Assembly: GCF_004295685.1 (NCBI RefSeq)
Contig: NZ_AP019368.1
Location: 2,798,501 to 2,862,500 of the forward strand
Length of the DNA: 64,000 bases
Direction of reading: 5' to 3'
DNA from: Fluviispira sanaruensis
GTDB lineage: Bacteria; Bdellovibrionota_B; Oligoflexia; Silvanigrellales; Silvanigrellaceae
Each line of letters begins with the position of its first letter. The first letter of the stretch is position 1. The position numbers and the translations under genes are program-made. The notes beneath the pieces were generated by a model that ran no database searches, was not told where the DNA came from, and was given only the letters and a program-made list of their open reading frames with translations. Shown one piece after another: positions 28,519-36,513 of this stretch.

Positions 28519-28785
28519 ATAAATGTATTTTTCCTAAAATTTTGGGTGTTAAAAATTGCTTAAACCTCCTTATCACAAATTTTTTTAATAAACAAGTATT
28601 GCAAGGATATATTTTAAATTCCCTGAAAGAATATATTTACATTTGCTAATTTATATAAAATATTATTTATTAAATAATTTATATAATTGATAATCTATTA
28701 TTTAAATTGAACTGTATTTAATATATTGAATGAGATTTTTAGCTCAACTTAGACTAAACTTGGAATTTAACATACCATTGACTAA

Positions 28786-29175
28786 CTTCTTGATTGCTCA
28801 AAATGGAGAATAACCAATGGCGGAACCGATTTTGTTCCCGTTCTCACCGACGTCATTAACCAACATTTTAATCACTCCGACAAACCCACTTCTGTAATAG
28901 TTGTAACAGATGGAGAGCCGACCGACGGAGTACAAGGTCAACGCAGTTTGACAAACTTGATCCTCGAAACAAGCAAAAAAATGGAAAGTAACAATGAATT
29001 CGGAATTTCGTTTATTCAAATTGGCGATGACAAATACGCACGGGATTTCTTAAAAAAACTCGATGATGATATGGTTTCTATTGGCGCGAAGTTTGATATC
29101 TGCGATACAAAAACCTGTGATGAAATAGAAAATATGTCCCTCGATCAGGTTTTACTCGATATTGTGAACAACTGA
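28786..29175 (+). pseudogene. C-terminal fragment of a von Willebrand A domain protein
   Basis: Open frame without a start codon at the proper place. NGGTDFVPVLTDVINQHF and SVIVVTDGEPTDG are the second half of a vWA fold (TerY-like), followed by FGISFIQIGDDKYARDFLKK and an intact C-terminus ending LLDIVNN. The metal-binding DxSxS start is absent. Base composition is less AT-rich than its surroundings. 5' truncated relic. Confidence 0.7.
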
Positions 29176-29200
29176 ATTATTGAAAAAAACAATTGATAAA

Positions 29201-29240
29201 TAAAAAAAACCCCTGGCGATTTATCCAGAGGGTTTAAAAT
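29201..29240 (-). terminator. Terminator after 5S rRNA
   Basis: Minus strand: AACCCTCTGG, loop, CGCCAGGGGTT and an eight-T run, directly after the 5S gene. Confidence 0.8.
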
Positions 29241-29244
29241 TTAA

Positions 29245-29358
29245 GGCTGCACAGAGCTACTCTCCCACACTTAAGAGTGCAGTACCATTGCCGCAGACGG
29301 GCTTGACTTCGGAGTTCGGAATGGGATCCGGTATTTCCCCGTCGCAATCAGCACAGCC
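29245..29358 (-). rRNA. rrf: 5S ribosomal RNA, solitary
   Basis: 114 bases. Minus strand opens GGCTGTGCTGATTGCGACGG and contains the conserved CCCATTCCGAACTC loop and the AGAGTAG segment; the terminal stem GGCTG.../...GCAGCC closes it. No 23S or 16S gene lies upstream: on the minus strand it is preceded by about 200 bases of unrelated DNA and the higB/higA relic. TTGACT near 29405 is a possible promoter -35. It therefore seems to be a lone 5S copy. Confidence 0.95.
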
Positions 29359-29488
29359 AAAGCGTTAAAACTTTGCTAGAAGGTAGCTAACTGGCTTATG
29401 CGAATAAGTCAAGGGAAATGGGGAGAAATTAAAAAGTTGTATGAAATAATGCACTTACCCTAGACAATCAAAGCTTTAAAATTCTTCA

Positions 29489-29542
29489 TTGACATGCCTA
29501 GAGTTTAGTTTACTTTAGTAAAGCAGTTTAGTATACTAAACT
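29489..29542 (+). promoter_or_regulatory. Promoter and palindromic operator of the toxin-antitoxin unit
   Basis: TTGACA at 29489-29494 with TACTTT 16 bases on. Overlapping and following are two related palindromes: an imperfect TTTACTTTAGTAAA (about 29509-29522) and a perfect 18-mer AGTTTAGTATACTAAACT (29525-29542). Placement fits autorepression by the XRE antitoxin encoded downstream. Confidence 0.6.
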
Positions 29543-29565
29543 TAAACCGATAGGTGATATCAAGG

Positions 29566-29670
29566 ATGAATAGTAATTATCGTGTGTTATTTTGGGTAAC
29601 AAAAAACTGTGAAAAACCAGTAGCTAAATGAATGAAAAAGTTAAGTAAAGAAGACCAGCATTATGACTAA
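29566..29670 (+). pseudogene. HigB/RelE-type toxin relic
   Basis: 34 codons: NSNYRVLFWVTKNCEKPVAK, TGA at 29629-29631, MKKLSKEDQHYD. The pattern YRVxF...PVxxW(M)xxLxxED is that of Gp49/HigB toxins, with TGA standing where Trp is usual. The remaining ~70 residues are deleted. Its stop overlaps the antitoxin start, as in intact higBA operons. Confidence 0.6.
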
Positions 29671-29998
29671 AATGAATTTTAACAAGAATGATTATGACAA
29701 ATTTCAAACTTTAGATGAGCTTGAAAAAGAAATATTTTCTGAAGATGAAATAAACGACATTCATGCACGTGCTTTAAAAAGAGCAAAAGCTCGAAATGAA
29801 ATGACTGAAGCCGTTTCTAAAGCGCTTATACAATACATGGCGAGCCATCACCTTGGGTTCAATCAATTCAAAAAACAACTGCATATGAGCTCTGCAACGC
29901 TCGCAAAAATTCTAAAAGGCAACTCAAATCTCACATTAGACACCATCGCTGAAATCAGCGAAGCCACAGGTCTGAAAATAAGTCTTCATATTGGCTAA
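29663..29998 (+). CDS. XRE-family antitoxin, HigA-like
   Basis: 111 residues, one HTH domain in the C-terminal half: LGFNQFKKQLHMSSATLAKI, LKGNSNLTLDTIAEISEATG. The N-terminal half is helical and charged, the usual toxin-binding part. Start ATG 29663 overlaps the toxin stop; ATG 29672 is an alternative. The gene is intact although its toxin is not, so it may persist as a stand-alone regulator of the palindromes upstream, or as an antitoxin for a toxin elsewhere. Confidence 0.85.
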   Translation: MTKMNFNKNDYDKFQTLDELEKEIFSEDEINDIHARALKRAKARNEMTEAVSKALIQYMASHHLGFNQFKKQLHMSSATLAKILKGNSNLTLDTIAEISEATGLKISLHIG

Positions 29999-30086
29999 TT
30001 AAATATCCCTACCCTATAAAAACCTCATAAATGTGTCCAATCGGACGATAACATCCGTATGTTATTAAGGAACTACGGATGCAAAA

Positions 30087-31811
30087 ATGAGCAATAACAG
30101 TGAATTAAACATTTTTGTCAGTACATTCTTAGAAGAGGCGCGTGACAACCTTGAGCTTTGGGAAAAGACATGCCTTGACTTGGAAAAAAATCCTTCCCAA
30201 GAATTATTTGCGACTTTATTTCGCTTAGCGCACAATTTAAAAGGTTCTGCACGATCAGTAGGTCTTGAAACCTTTGGATCTTTCATCCATAAAGTAGAAG
30301 ATATTATTTCACTTCTTCGCGATGGGCAAAGAGAGTTTAATATCGAATTCATAAGTTTATTCTTTAAATGTCATACCATTTTAGATAACTGGTGTGAAGA
30401 ATTACATAAAGATTTAAATTATACGCCAAAAGATTTATGTGAATTCGAAGACTATATACGTCAATTTAATCCCTCCATGAGTGAAAATAAGACTGAAGAT
30501 CAAAGTTTTGGTGTTTTTACTGAAGAAGCACAACCAGACAAAGTCGAAATTAAAAAAATAGCAGAGCCAATTACAAAAATAAATTCAAGCAATAAAATAG
30601 ATACTATAAGGATTCCTATTAATAAAATTGAAACAATTATGAATCATATAAGTGAACTTTGCTCCAATCACTCCATTATTTTTCACTGTAAAAATAATAA
30701 TAAATATAACTCAAATTCATTTAATAATGCAGTTAATATTTGCAAAAAAATAATTAAAGAATTACAATCAAATGTTTTTTCCCTGCGAATGGTTCCACTC
30801 ACTTCTATCTTTCAAAGACTTGAAAGAACGGCCGTCTCTTTGGCTATTCAGCAAAATAAAAAAATCGAAATAATAATGGATGGATCGCATATTGAAATTG
30901 ATAAAATTATTATTGAAAAAATAATGGATCCTTTGGTCCATGTCATTCGCAATGCTGTCGATCACGCCATAGAGCATGAAGAAGAAAGAATAAAAAAATC
31001 TAAACCTTTGATCTCGAGCATTAAGATTTCAGCAATGCAAAATACAAGCCATGTGATCATAACAATTACAGACGATGGAAGAGGGATCAATGCAAAAAAT
31101 GTTTTCCAAAAAGCAGTGCAGAAAAATATGGTCGCAGAAAATGCTAAACTCAGTGAACAAGAAATTTACCAGTTTCTCTTTTCTCCAGGTTTTTCAACTG
31201 CAGAAAAAATAACAGAAGTTTCTGGCCGTGGTGTTGGTTTAGATGTCGTAAAACAAGTATTACATGAGATAGGTGGCCATGTAAATATTCAAAGTCAAGT
31301 TGATATTGGTTCAAAATTTGAATTTCATTTGCCATCAAATCTTTCAATTATAGAAACTCTTATTATTAAAACTGATAATTTAAATTACGTCATTCCTATT
31401 TCTGAAATAGAAGAAGTTCTCGATTTATCTAAATTCAAAATAGATAATGTCACAAACAGTGAAAGAATGCTTTTTTTAAGAGATACACCCGTCATAATTA
31501 AAAATCTCAACAGTTATTTATTAAATCATAACAAAGAAGAATCGGATATTAAGATAAGTCATAATTCAGCAGTTTTAATTGAATTCAATAAACAGCTCTA
31601 TGCATTTGAAATCGATCACATCATAGGAATTGAATCCATTGTCTTTAAAAAGAAAAGTGAAAAGCTGAATGAAATAAAATTTTTCACAGGATCGGCTGTT
31701 TTACCGAATGGAGAACCTGCTTTTATCTTAAGTCTGAAAGAATTAATTTCTCAGTTAGTTCTTCCAAATATTAGTATTATTCATAATGAAATATTTGAGA
31801 ATAAAATTTGA
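30087..31811 (+). CDS. cheA: Chemotaxis histidine kinase CheA (lacks P2)
   Basis: 574 residues. P1 Hpt domain with phospho-acceptor H49 in LAHNLKGSARSVGL; a short linker (~125-170) in place of a P2 domain; P3 dimerisation helices; P4 kinase with N-box HVIRNAVDHAIEHEEERIKK (~285), G1 DDGRGIN, G2 SGRGVGLDVVKQVLHEIGGH; P5 CheW-like domain to the end. Without P2 the response regulator must dock elsewhere. First gene of a four-gene operon with overlapping ends; no cheY in the window. It probably passes phosphate to a CheY encoded elsewhere. Confidence 0.95.
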   Translation: MSNNSELNIFVSTFLEEARDNLELWEKTCLDLEKNPSQELFATLFRLAHNLKGSARSVGLETFGSFIHKVEDIISLLRDGQREFNIEFISLFFKCHTILDNWCEELHKDLNYTPKDLCEFEDYIRQFNPSMSENKTEDQSFGVFTEEAQPDKVEIKKIAEPITKINSSNKIDTIRIPINKIETIMNHISELCSNHSIIFHCKNNNKYNSNSFNNAVNICKKIIKELQSNVFSLRMVPLTSIFQRLERTAVSLAIQQNKKIEIIMDGSHIEIDKIIIEKIMDPLVHVIRNAVDHAIEHEEERIKKSKPLISSIKISAMQNTSHVIITITDDGRGINAKNVFQKAVQKNMVAENAKLSEQEIYQFLFSPGFSTAEKITEVSGRGVGLDVVKQVLHEIGGHVNIQSQVDIGSKFEFHLPSNLSIIETLIIKTDNLNYVIPISEIEEVLDLSKFKIDNVTNSERMLFLRDTPVIIKNLNSYLLNHNKEESDIKISHNSAVLIEFNKQLYAFEIDHIIGIESIVFKKKSEKLNEIKFFTGSAVLPNGEPAFILSLKELISQLVLPNISIIHNEIFENKI

Positions 31812-32299
31812 TTCAAGAAAATGACAATCAAAATCTATTTTTAGTCTTTCACTTAAATAATGAGATTTATGGCACAAACTTAATGCAAGTGCGTGAAGTT
31901 ATAGAAAGACAAACTCCCAAACCCGTGCCAAATACCATTCAATCTTATCTTGGTGTTATCAATGTCAGAGGCGAGATTATTGGGGCTATTGATTTACGCT
32001 TACGCTTTGGCTACCCAAGTTTGGGCACGCCAGCAAATAATTCAGCAATGATAGTCATAAATTTACCATCTGGAACTTTAGCAGTTATAACAGATCAATT
32101 GGAAGGCGTCTTCCACCTAAATTTTTTAGAAAATGGACAAAAACCTAAAATCGAATCCTCGATCCGAAATGACTATATTCTAGGAATGTGTGAATTTAAA
32201 AATAAAATTATTACAATTATAGATCTCTATTCAATTTTAAATACACAAGAAATAACGAGCTTAAATCAAATTCATAATGAAAGTAAGGAAGCAATATGA
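31808..32299 (+). CDS. cheW: Chemotaxis coupling protein CheW
   Basis: 163 residues. TTG start at 31808 overlapping the cheA stop (TTGA); no ATG exists before residue 25. CheW family features: FHLNNEIYGTNLMQVREVIE, IQSYLGVINVRGEIIGAIDL with the conserved N-x-R-G-x-I turn, and LGMCEFKNKIITIIDL. It links receptors to CheA. Translational coupling to cheA is likely. Confidence 0.93.
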   Translation: MIQENDNQNLFLVFHLNNEIYGTNLMQVREVIERQTPKPVPNTIQSYLGVINVRGEIIGAIDLRLRFGYPSLGTPANNSAMIVINLPSGTLAVITDQLEGVFHLNFLENGQKPKIESSIRNDYILGMCEFKNKIITIIDLYSILNTQEITSLNQIHNESKEAI

Positions 32300-34458
32300 A
32301 CTTCAAAAAAATTTATTTTTCCATGCGATTTAAAATAATTTCTTCTTTACTTATAATTATATTTACTCTATGTTTTGTCTCAATTTACCAACAATTAAAC
32401 AATAGCAAAGATATAATGAAAAAGATGGAGTATATTCTGGAATCAGAATCACTCAATTTAGGAAATGCAATTGCAGCTCAATTTTATGAACGCTATGGGG
32501 ATGTCCAAGCTTTTGCCATCAATCCTGTCTTTGCAGAAAATGACAGAAAAAAAATGCAAGAAGCTTTAAACCAATATTCAAGTCTGTATGGAATTTATGA
32601 TGTCATTTTATATGTAGATATACATGGAAATTATATTGCCTCAAACTCTTTATCACCAAAAGGTAAAGAAATTAACAATCAATTATTAAAAACTGAAAAC
32701 TACGCAAAAGAAAAGTGGTTTCAAAATGTATTGATGAAGAAATTTACTGAAGATTCTGAAAAAAAATTTCAAGGCACATATTTTGAAGGACCAAGTGAAG
32801 ATCCAATTGTTTCTAAAGTTTTTGGCGATCATGCATACACAACATCTTTCAGCGCTCCCGTATATGATAAATCTAAAAAAATAATTGGCATAATTACCAA
32901 TCGAGCCAATTTTTCCTATTTGGAAGATGAATTAATTCAAGTTTATAAAAAACTATCTAAACAAGGATACTCCAAAGCAGATATTTCTTTGCTTGACGCG
33001 AATGGTTTTGTTATCTCTGAATATGACCCTTCTTATAATACTTCAACAGAAGTAAAAAGAGATTTTAATGTCCTTAATAAATATAACTTCTTCGAACAAA
33101 ACTCAAGCCAAAAAGAACTTTTTAATAAAACAGGTATGGGCATTACATATTCTTATAATTTAAAGAAAAATTATGACTCTATTGGGGGATATGCTCTGAT
33201 CGACTCCCCTAAATGGATCCCATCCATAGGCTGGACTGTGCTCATCCGCTCAAATGTAGATTTTTTCTTCAGCCATATTTATAATTTAAAATATAAATTT
33301 ATTATGACAGTTCTTGCACTTGGCTTACTATCGATTTTAATCGGTTTCATTATCATCAATGCAATTAGTAATAAATTTATTAATATCAGTGAACATCTCA
33401 AAATATCTGCAGCCAAAACCTTTGCAACCGCTAATAACATCGCTATATCATCAGAAACCGTAGCAAATTCGACAAACGATCAATCCGATGCCATGCAACA
33501 AAGCGTGAGCGCAATGAGTGAAATATCAAGTATGATCACTCAAACTGTTGAGCATGTTAAAGACTGCAGTATTTTTGCTTCCACTGTGCAAGAAAAAACT
33601 GATAAAGGCAATTTAATAATGGATAAATTAACAAACTCAATGGAATCCATTCAAAATGCAAACACAGATCTACAAAATATGCCAAACATTATAACCGAGG
33701 TTGCAAATAAAACTTCAATCATTAATGAAATTGTTTTTAAAACACAGCTTTTATCTATCAATGCATCAATCGAAGCTGCCCGCGCGGGCCAACACGGAAA
33801 AGGCTTTTCTGTAGTAGCCGAAGAAGTTGGTAATTTAGCATTAACAAGCGGAAATGCTGCAAAAGAAATTCAAATTCTTCTGCAAGATAGCCACAATCAA
33901 GTTTCTCGTATTATAGAAATCACATCTAAAAAAATTGTTGATGCCCAATCTGTTTCATACGAAGCAGCAAAAGAATTTGTTACTATTTCACAGGAAATTC
34001 AAAGTATAAATGATCGTCTTAAGGGTATTACTCTAGCAACAAAAGAGCAGCAAATTGGAGTTCAACAAGTCGTGAAAGCAATGTCAAAAATGGATCAAGC
34101 TACAAAGCAAAATAATTCCTCAGCATTTGAAGCAAAGCATCTTGCTAAGGAGTTAAAAAATGAAGGTATGGTTGTTGAAAAAATTATGAAAGCGATACAA
34201 GTACTTATTCTTGGCAATTTTAGATTTAATCATAAAACAAACAAACAAACACAATTGATCGATAATCTATCGGAATCTTGGGAAGAGCAAGTGCCACGGA
34301 ACAATAATGAAGTTGAAAACATAACAAATTCTAATATTGAGGTTAATAATTTAATTGCAAATATTGAGAAAAATGTCACTAAATCTCAAAATGATGAATA
34401 TGATAAAAATGAATTAACTGCAGAACACATTTCATTCAAAGAAAATAAACATTTATGA
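32296..34458 (+). CDS. Methyl-accepting chemotaxis protein
   Basis: 720 residues. Starts ATGA-overlapped with cheW. TM1 about 13-31 (IISSLLIIIFTLCFVSIY), a periplasmic sensor of about 300 residues of dCache type (VILYVDIHGNYIASNSLSPKG; later ADISLLDANGFVISEYDPSYN is the membrane-distal/proximal PAS-like pair), TM2 about 336-358, then the cytoplasmic signalling hairpin with its highly conserved tip TQLLSINASIEAARAGQHGK (~483-502). The C-terminal ~75 residues are a charged, unstructured tail. No HAMP domain is obvious after TM2. The ligand cannot be told from sequence. Confidence 0.93.
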   Translation: MNFKKIYFSMRFKIISSLLIIIFTLCFVSIYQQLNNSKDIMKKMEYILESESLNLGNAIAAQFYERYGDVQAFAINPVFAENDRKKMQEALNQYSSLYGIYDVILYVDIHGNYIASNSLSPKGKEINNQLLKTENYAKEKWFQNVLMKKFTEDSEKKFQGTYFEGPSEDPIVSKVFGDHAYTTSFSAPVYDKSKKIIGIITNRANFSYLEDELIQVYKKLSKQGYSKADISLLDANGFVISEYDPSYNTSTEVKRDFNVLNKYNFFEQNSSQKELFNKTGMGITYSYNLKKNYDSIGGYALIDSPKWIPSIGWTVLIRSNVDFFFSHIYNLKYKFIMTVLALGLLSILIGFIIINAISNKFINISEHLKISAAKTFATANNIAISSETVANSTNDQSDAMQQSVSAMSEISSMITQTVEHVKDCSIFASTVQEKTDKGNLIMDKLTNSMESIQNANTDLQNMPNIITEVANKTSIINEIVFKTQLLSINASIEAARAGQHGKGFSVVAEEVGNLALTSGNAAKEIQILLQDSHNQVSRIIEITSKKIVDAQSVSYEAAKEFVTISQEIQSINDRLKGITLATKEQQIGVQQVVKAMSKMDQATKQNNSSAFEAKHLAKELKNEGMVVEKIMKAIQVLILGNFRFNHKTNKQTQLIDNLSESWEEQVPRNNNEVENITNSNIEVNNLIANIEKNVTKSQNDEYDKNELTAEHISFKENKHL

Positions 34459-36365
34459 AAATTGAGTTAGATTGCGATGAAGTTCAGTACTTATTAAATC
34501 TTACTTATGAACTAACAGGAATGCAATCCAATTCACCTCAAATCCGAGATTATATTCTAAATAACGTGAGTCAACTTATCTATCTTGCAGAACTATCAAA
34601 TTTAAAAGAGTATTTAACCCTTATTCATAATAGCAAAGATGAGTATCATAAATTCTTATCTGCTATAACGGTTCACACAACAGGATGGTTTAGAGAAACC
34701 GAGCATTTCACTATTATGGTTGACGAAGTTAAAAATTTAATTCAGAAACACAATCGAAAATTCATTCGCGTTCTCTCAATTCCCTGCTCAACGGGTGAAG
34801 AAGTCTATTCCGTCGCCTTAATTCTAAACTCAATTTGTGAAAACATGGATAATATAGATTTTATCATATATGGCTTCGATATCGATAAAAATTCAATTAA
34901 AAAATGTAAAAATGCCGTGTATCTAAAGTCAAATTTAAATAATATTCCTTATCAATTTCACAAAGAACTTCTGCTTGGAGAAAATGAAGCGAAAGATTAC
35001 TTTGCACTCAGTAAAAAAATCCGCTCACATTGCACCTTTATAGAAGGTGACATCAGAAATTGCAGTTTTTTACCTCAGATAGAAAACTTAAATCCCACAG
35101 ATGATCAGAATAATATTTTTGATATTATTCTATGCAGAAATTTATTTATCTATTTTGATCAAGCAGCTTCAGAAAACGTAGTCTCAACGTTTAAAAGTAT
35201 CATGCATGAAAACAGTCTCATTTTCCTAGGCCACAGTGAAAAAATAGATGCAAAGAAATTAAACCTTATGCACATTGGTAATTCAATATACAAGAAAAAT
35301 TTAGATAAAAATACAATTAATATGGAAGAAAAAGTTGAATGCATTGCGGTTTATTCTTGCGCAGAGATCCATAAAATAAAACCATTTACAGATCGAATCC
35401 AAAAAGAGTTCAAAAATTTTATATTAATAAATTCTCTTGAAGAATTGAAAAGTCCGCAAGTGTATAAGAAGATAAAAATATTAATTATTGACAGTGAATA
35501 TAAGACGCAAGAGTTAATAAATTTCTTATTTCAGTTTATAAAAGATATTAAAAAAAATTTTATTCTAGAAGCGATTCTGTATCCGAATTCTAAATCAAAA
35601 CAAAGCTTAAGTGCTTTCTATGAAAGCCAAATTTTTAAAGACTTTCATGATTGGAGGGATTTCGAAGCTCAGTCATCTAAAATTATTCTTTATTTAAAGA
35701 ATTTATTTTTATCTCTGGAAGAGACCACCTTTGATTCTAACGATTCAAATACATTGACTCTAAAAAATCAAAAGGTACGCAAATATTTAAATTCTTTGCT
35801 CCCCCAGTTTATTGCCATTGGCGCAAGTACAGGTGGAACAATTGCCCTTGCAGAGTTATTAAAAAATTCTCCACAAAATTTCCCGCCTATACTTATCGTT
35901 CAGCATTTACCCCACATATTTGCCCAAGAATTTATTGATAAACTTCAACAGACAACAGGATTGAAGTATATCTCTCCCAAAAAAAGACCAGAGCTACAAC
36001 GCGGACACATTTATCTTGCCGATGGAGATAATCATATCGTTGTGAAAAAATATGGAGAGAAATTGCAAGTTGAACCTGATTTATCACCTGCAAAAAAAGA
36101 ATTACGTCCCTGTATCGATATTTTATTCGATTCCCTTGCGCGTACAAACGCAAAAGGGATTGGCATACTTCTTACAGGAATGGGAGACGATGGTGCTCAA
36201 GGGCTTCTTAAATTAATGAAAAATGGATGCTTAACAATGACACAAGATGAAGCTTCTTCAGTTATTTATGGCATGCCAAAAGAAGCAGATAAGCTTGGCG
36301 CCAGTTGCTTTAGTGGCAATTTATATGAAATTCGTCATATTCTTAATAGTCTTAAGATAAAGTGA
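34455..36365 (+). CDS. CheR-receiver-CheB fusion (chemoreceptor methyltransferase/methylesterase)
   Basis: 636 residues joining the two enzymes that set receptor methylation. Residues 1 to about 275 are CheR: helical N-domain, HTTGWFRETEHF, the SAM loop VLSIPCSTGEEVYSVAL (106-122), and DIILCRNLFIYFDQAA. Residues about 285-440 resemble a degenerate receiver: ILIIDSEY may be the phospho-Asp strand, but the acidic pair of strand 1 and the conserved Lys are not seen. Residues about 450-636 are CheB methylesterase with IGASTGG (S458), QHLPH (H484) and TGMGDDGAQGL (D578), a full triad. Usual natural fusions have CheB first. Start ATGA overlaps the MCP stop; last gene of the operon. Confidence 0.93.
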   Translation: MKIELDCDEVQYLLNLTYELTGMQSNSPQIRDYILNNVSQLIYLAELSNLKEYLTLIHNSKDEYHKFLSAITVHTTGWFRETEHFTIMVDEVKNLIQKHNRKFIRVLSIPCSTGEEVYSVALILNSICENMDNIDFIIYGFDIDKNSIKKCKNAVYLKSNLNNIPYQFHKELLLGENEAKDYFALSKKIRSHCTFIEGDIRNCSFLPQIENLNPTDDQNNIFDIILCRNLFIYFDQAASENVVSTFKSIMHENSLIFLGHSEKIDAKKLNLMHIGNSIYKKNLDKNTINMEEKVECIAVYSCAEIHKIKPFTDRIQKEFKNFILINSLEELKSPQVYKKIKILIIDSEYKTQELINFLFQFIKDIKKNFILEAILYPNSKSKQSLSAFYESQIFKDFHDWRDFEAQSSKIILYLKNLFLSLEETTFDSNDSNTLTLKNQKVRKYLNSLLPQFIAIGASTGGTIALAELLKNSPQNFPPILIVQHLPHIFAQEFIDKLQQTTGLKYISPKKRPELQRGHIYLADGDNHIVVKKYGEKLQVEPDLSPAKKELRPCIDILFDSLARTNAKGIGILLTGMGDDGAQGLLKLMKNGCLTMTQDEASSVIYGMPKEADKLGASCFSGNLYEIRHILNSLKIK

Positions 36366-36513
36366 GCTGAAAAAAAACTTTATGAAAAAATAATCCACCA
36401 TAAGGCCTAATTTATAAAATACATTGAAAATATTGATATTTCCACTGCATTTTTCTACTATACGAGAACGTTCAGGACAGCCTATTATTTTCTCTTGGAG
36501 AACTAAAGTTAAT

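Noticed and set aside
29359..29488. Possible 23S rRNA 3' end or tRNA upstream of the 5S gene
   Set aside because: No 23S terminal sequence and no cloverleaf or T-loop consensus could be found on either strand.
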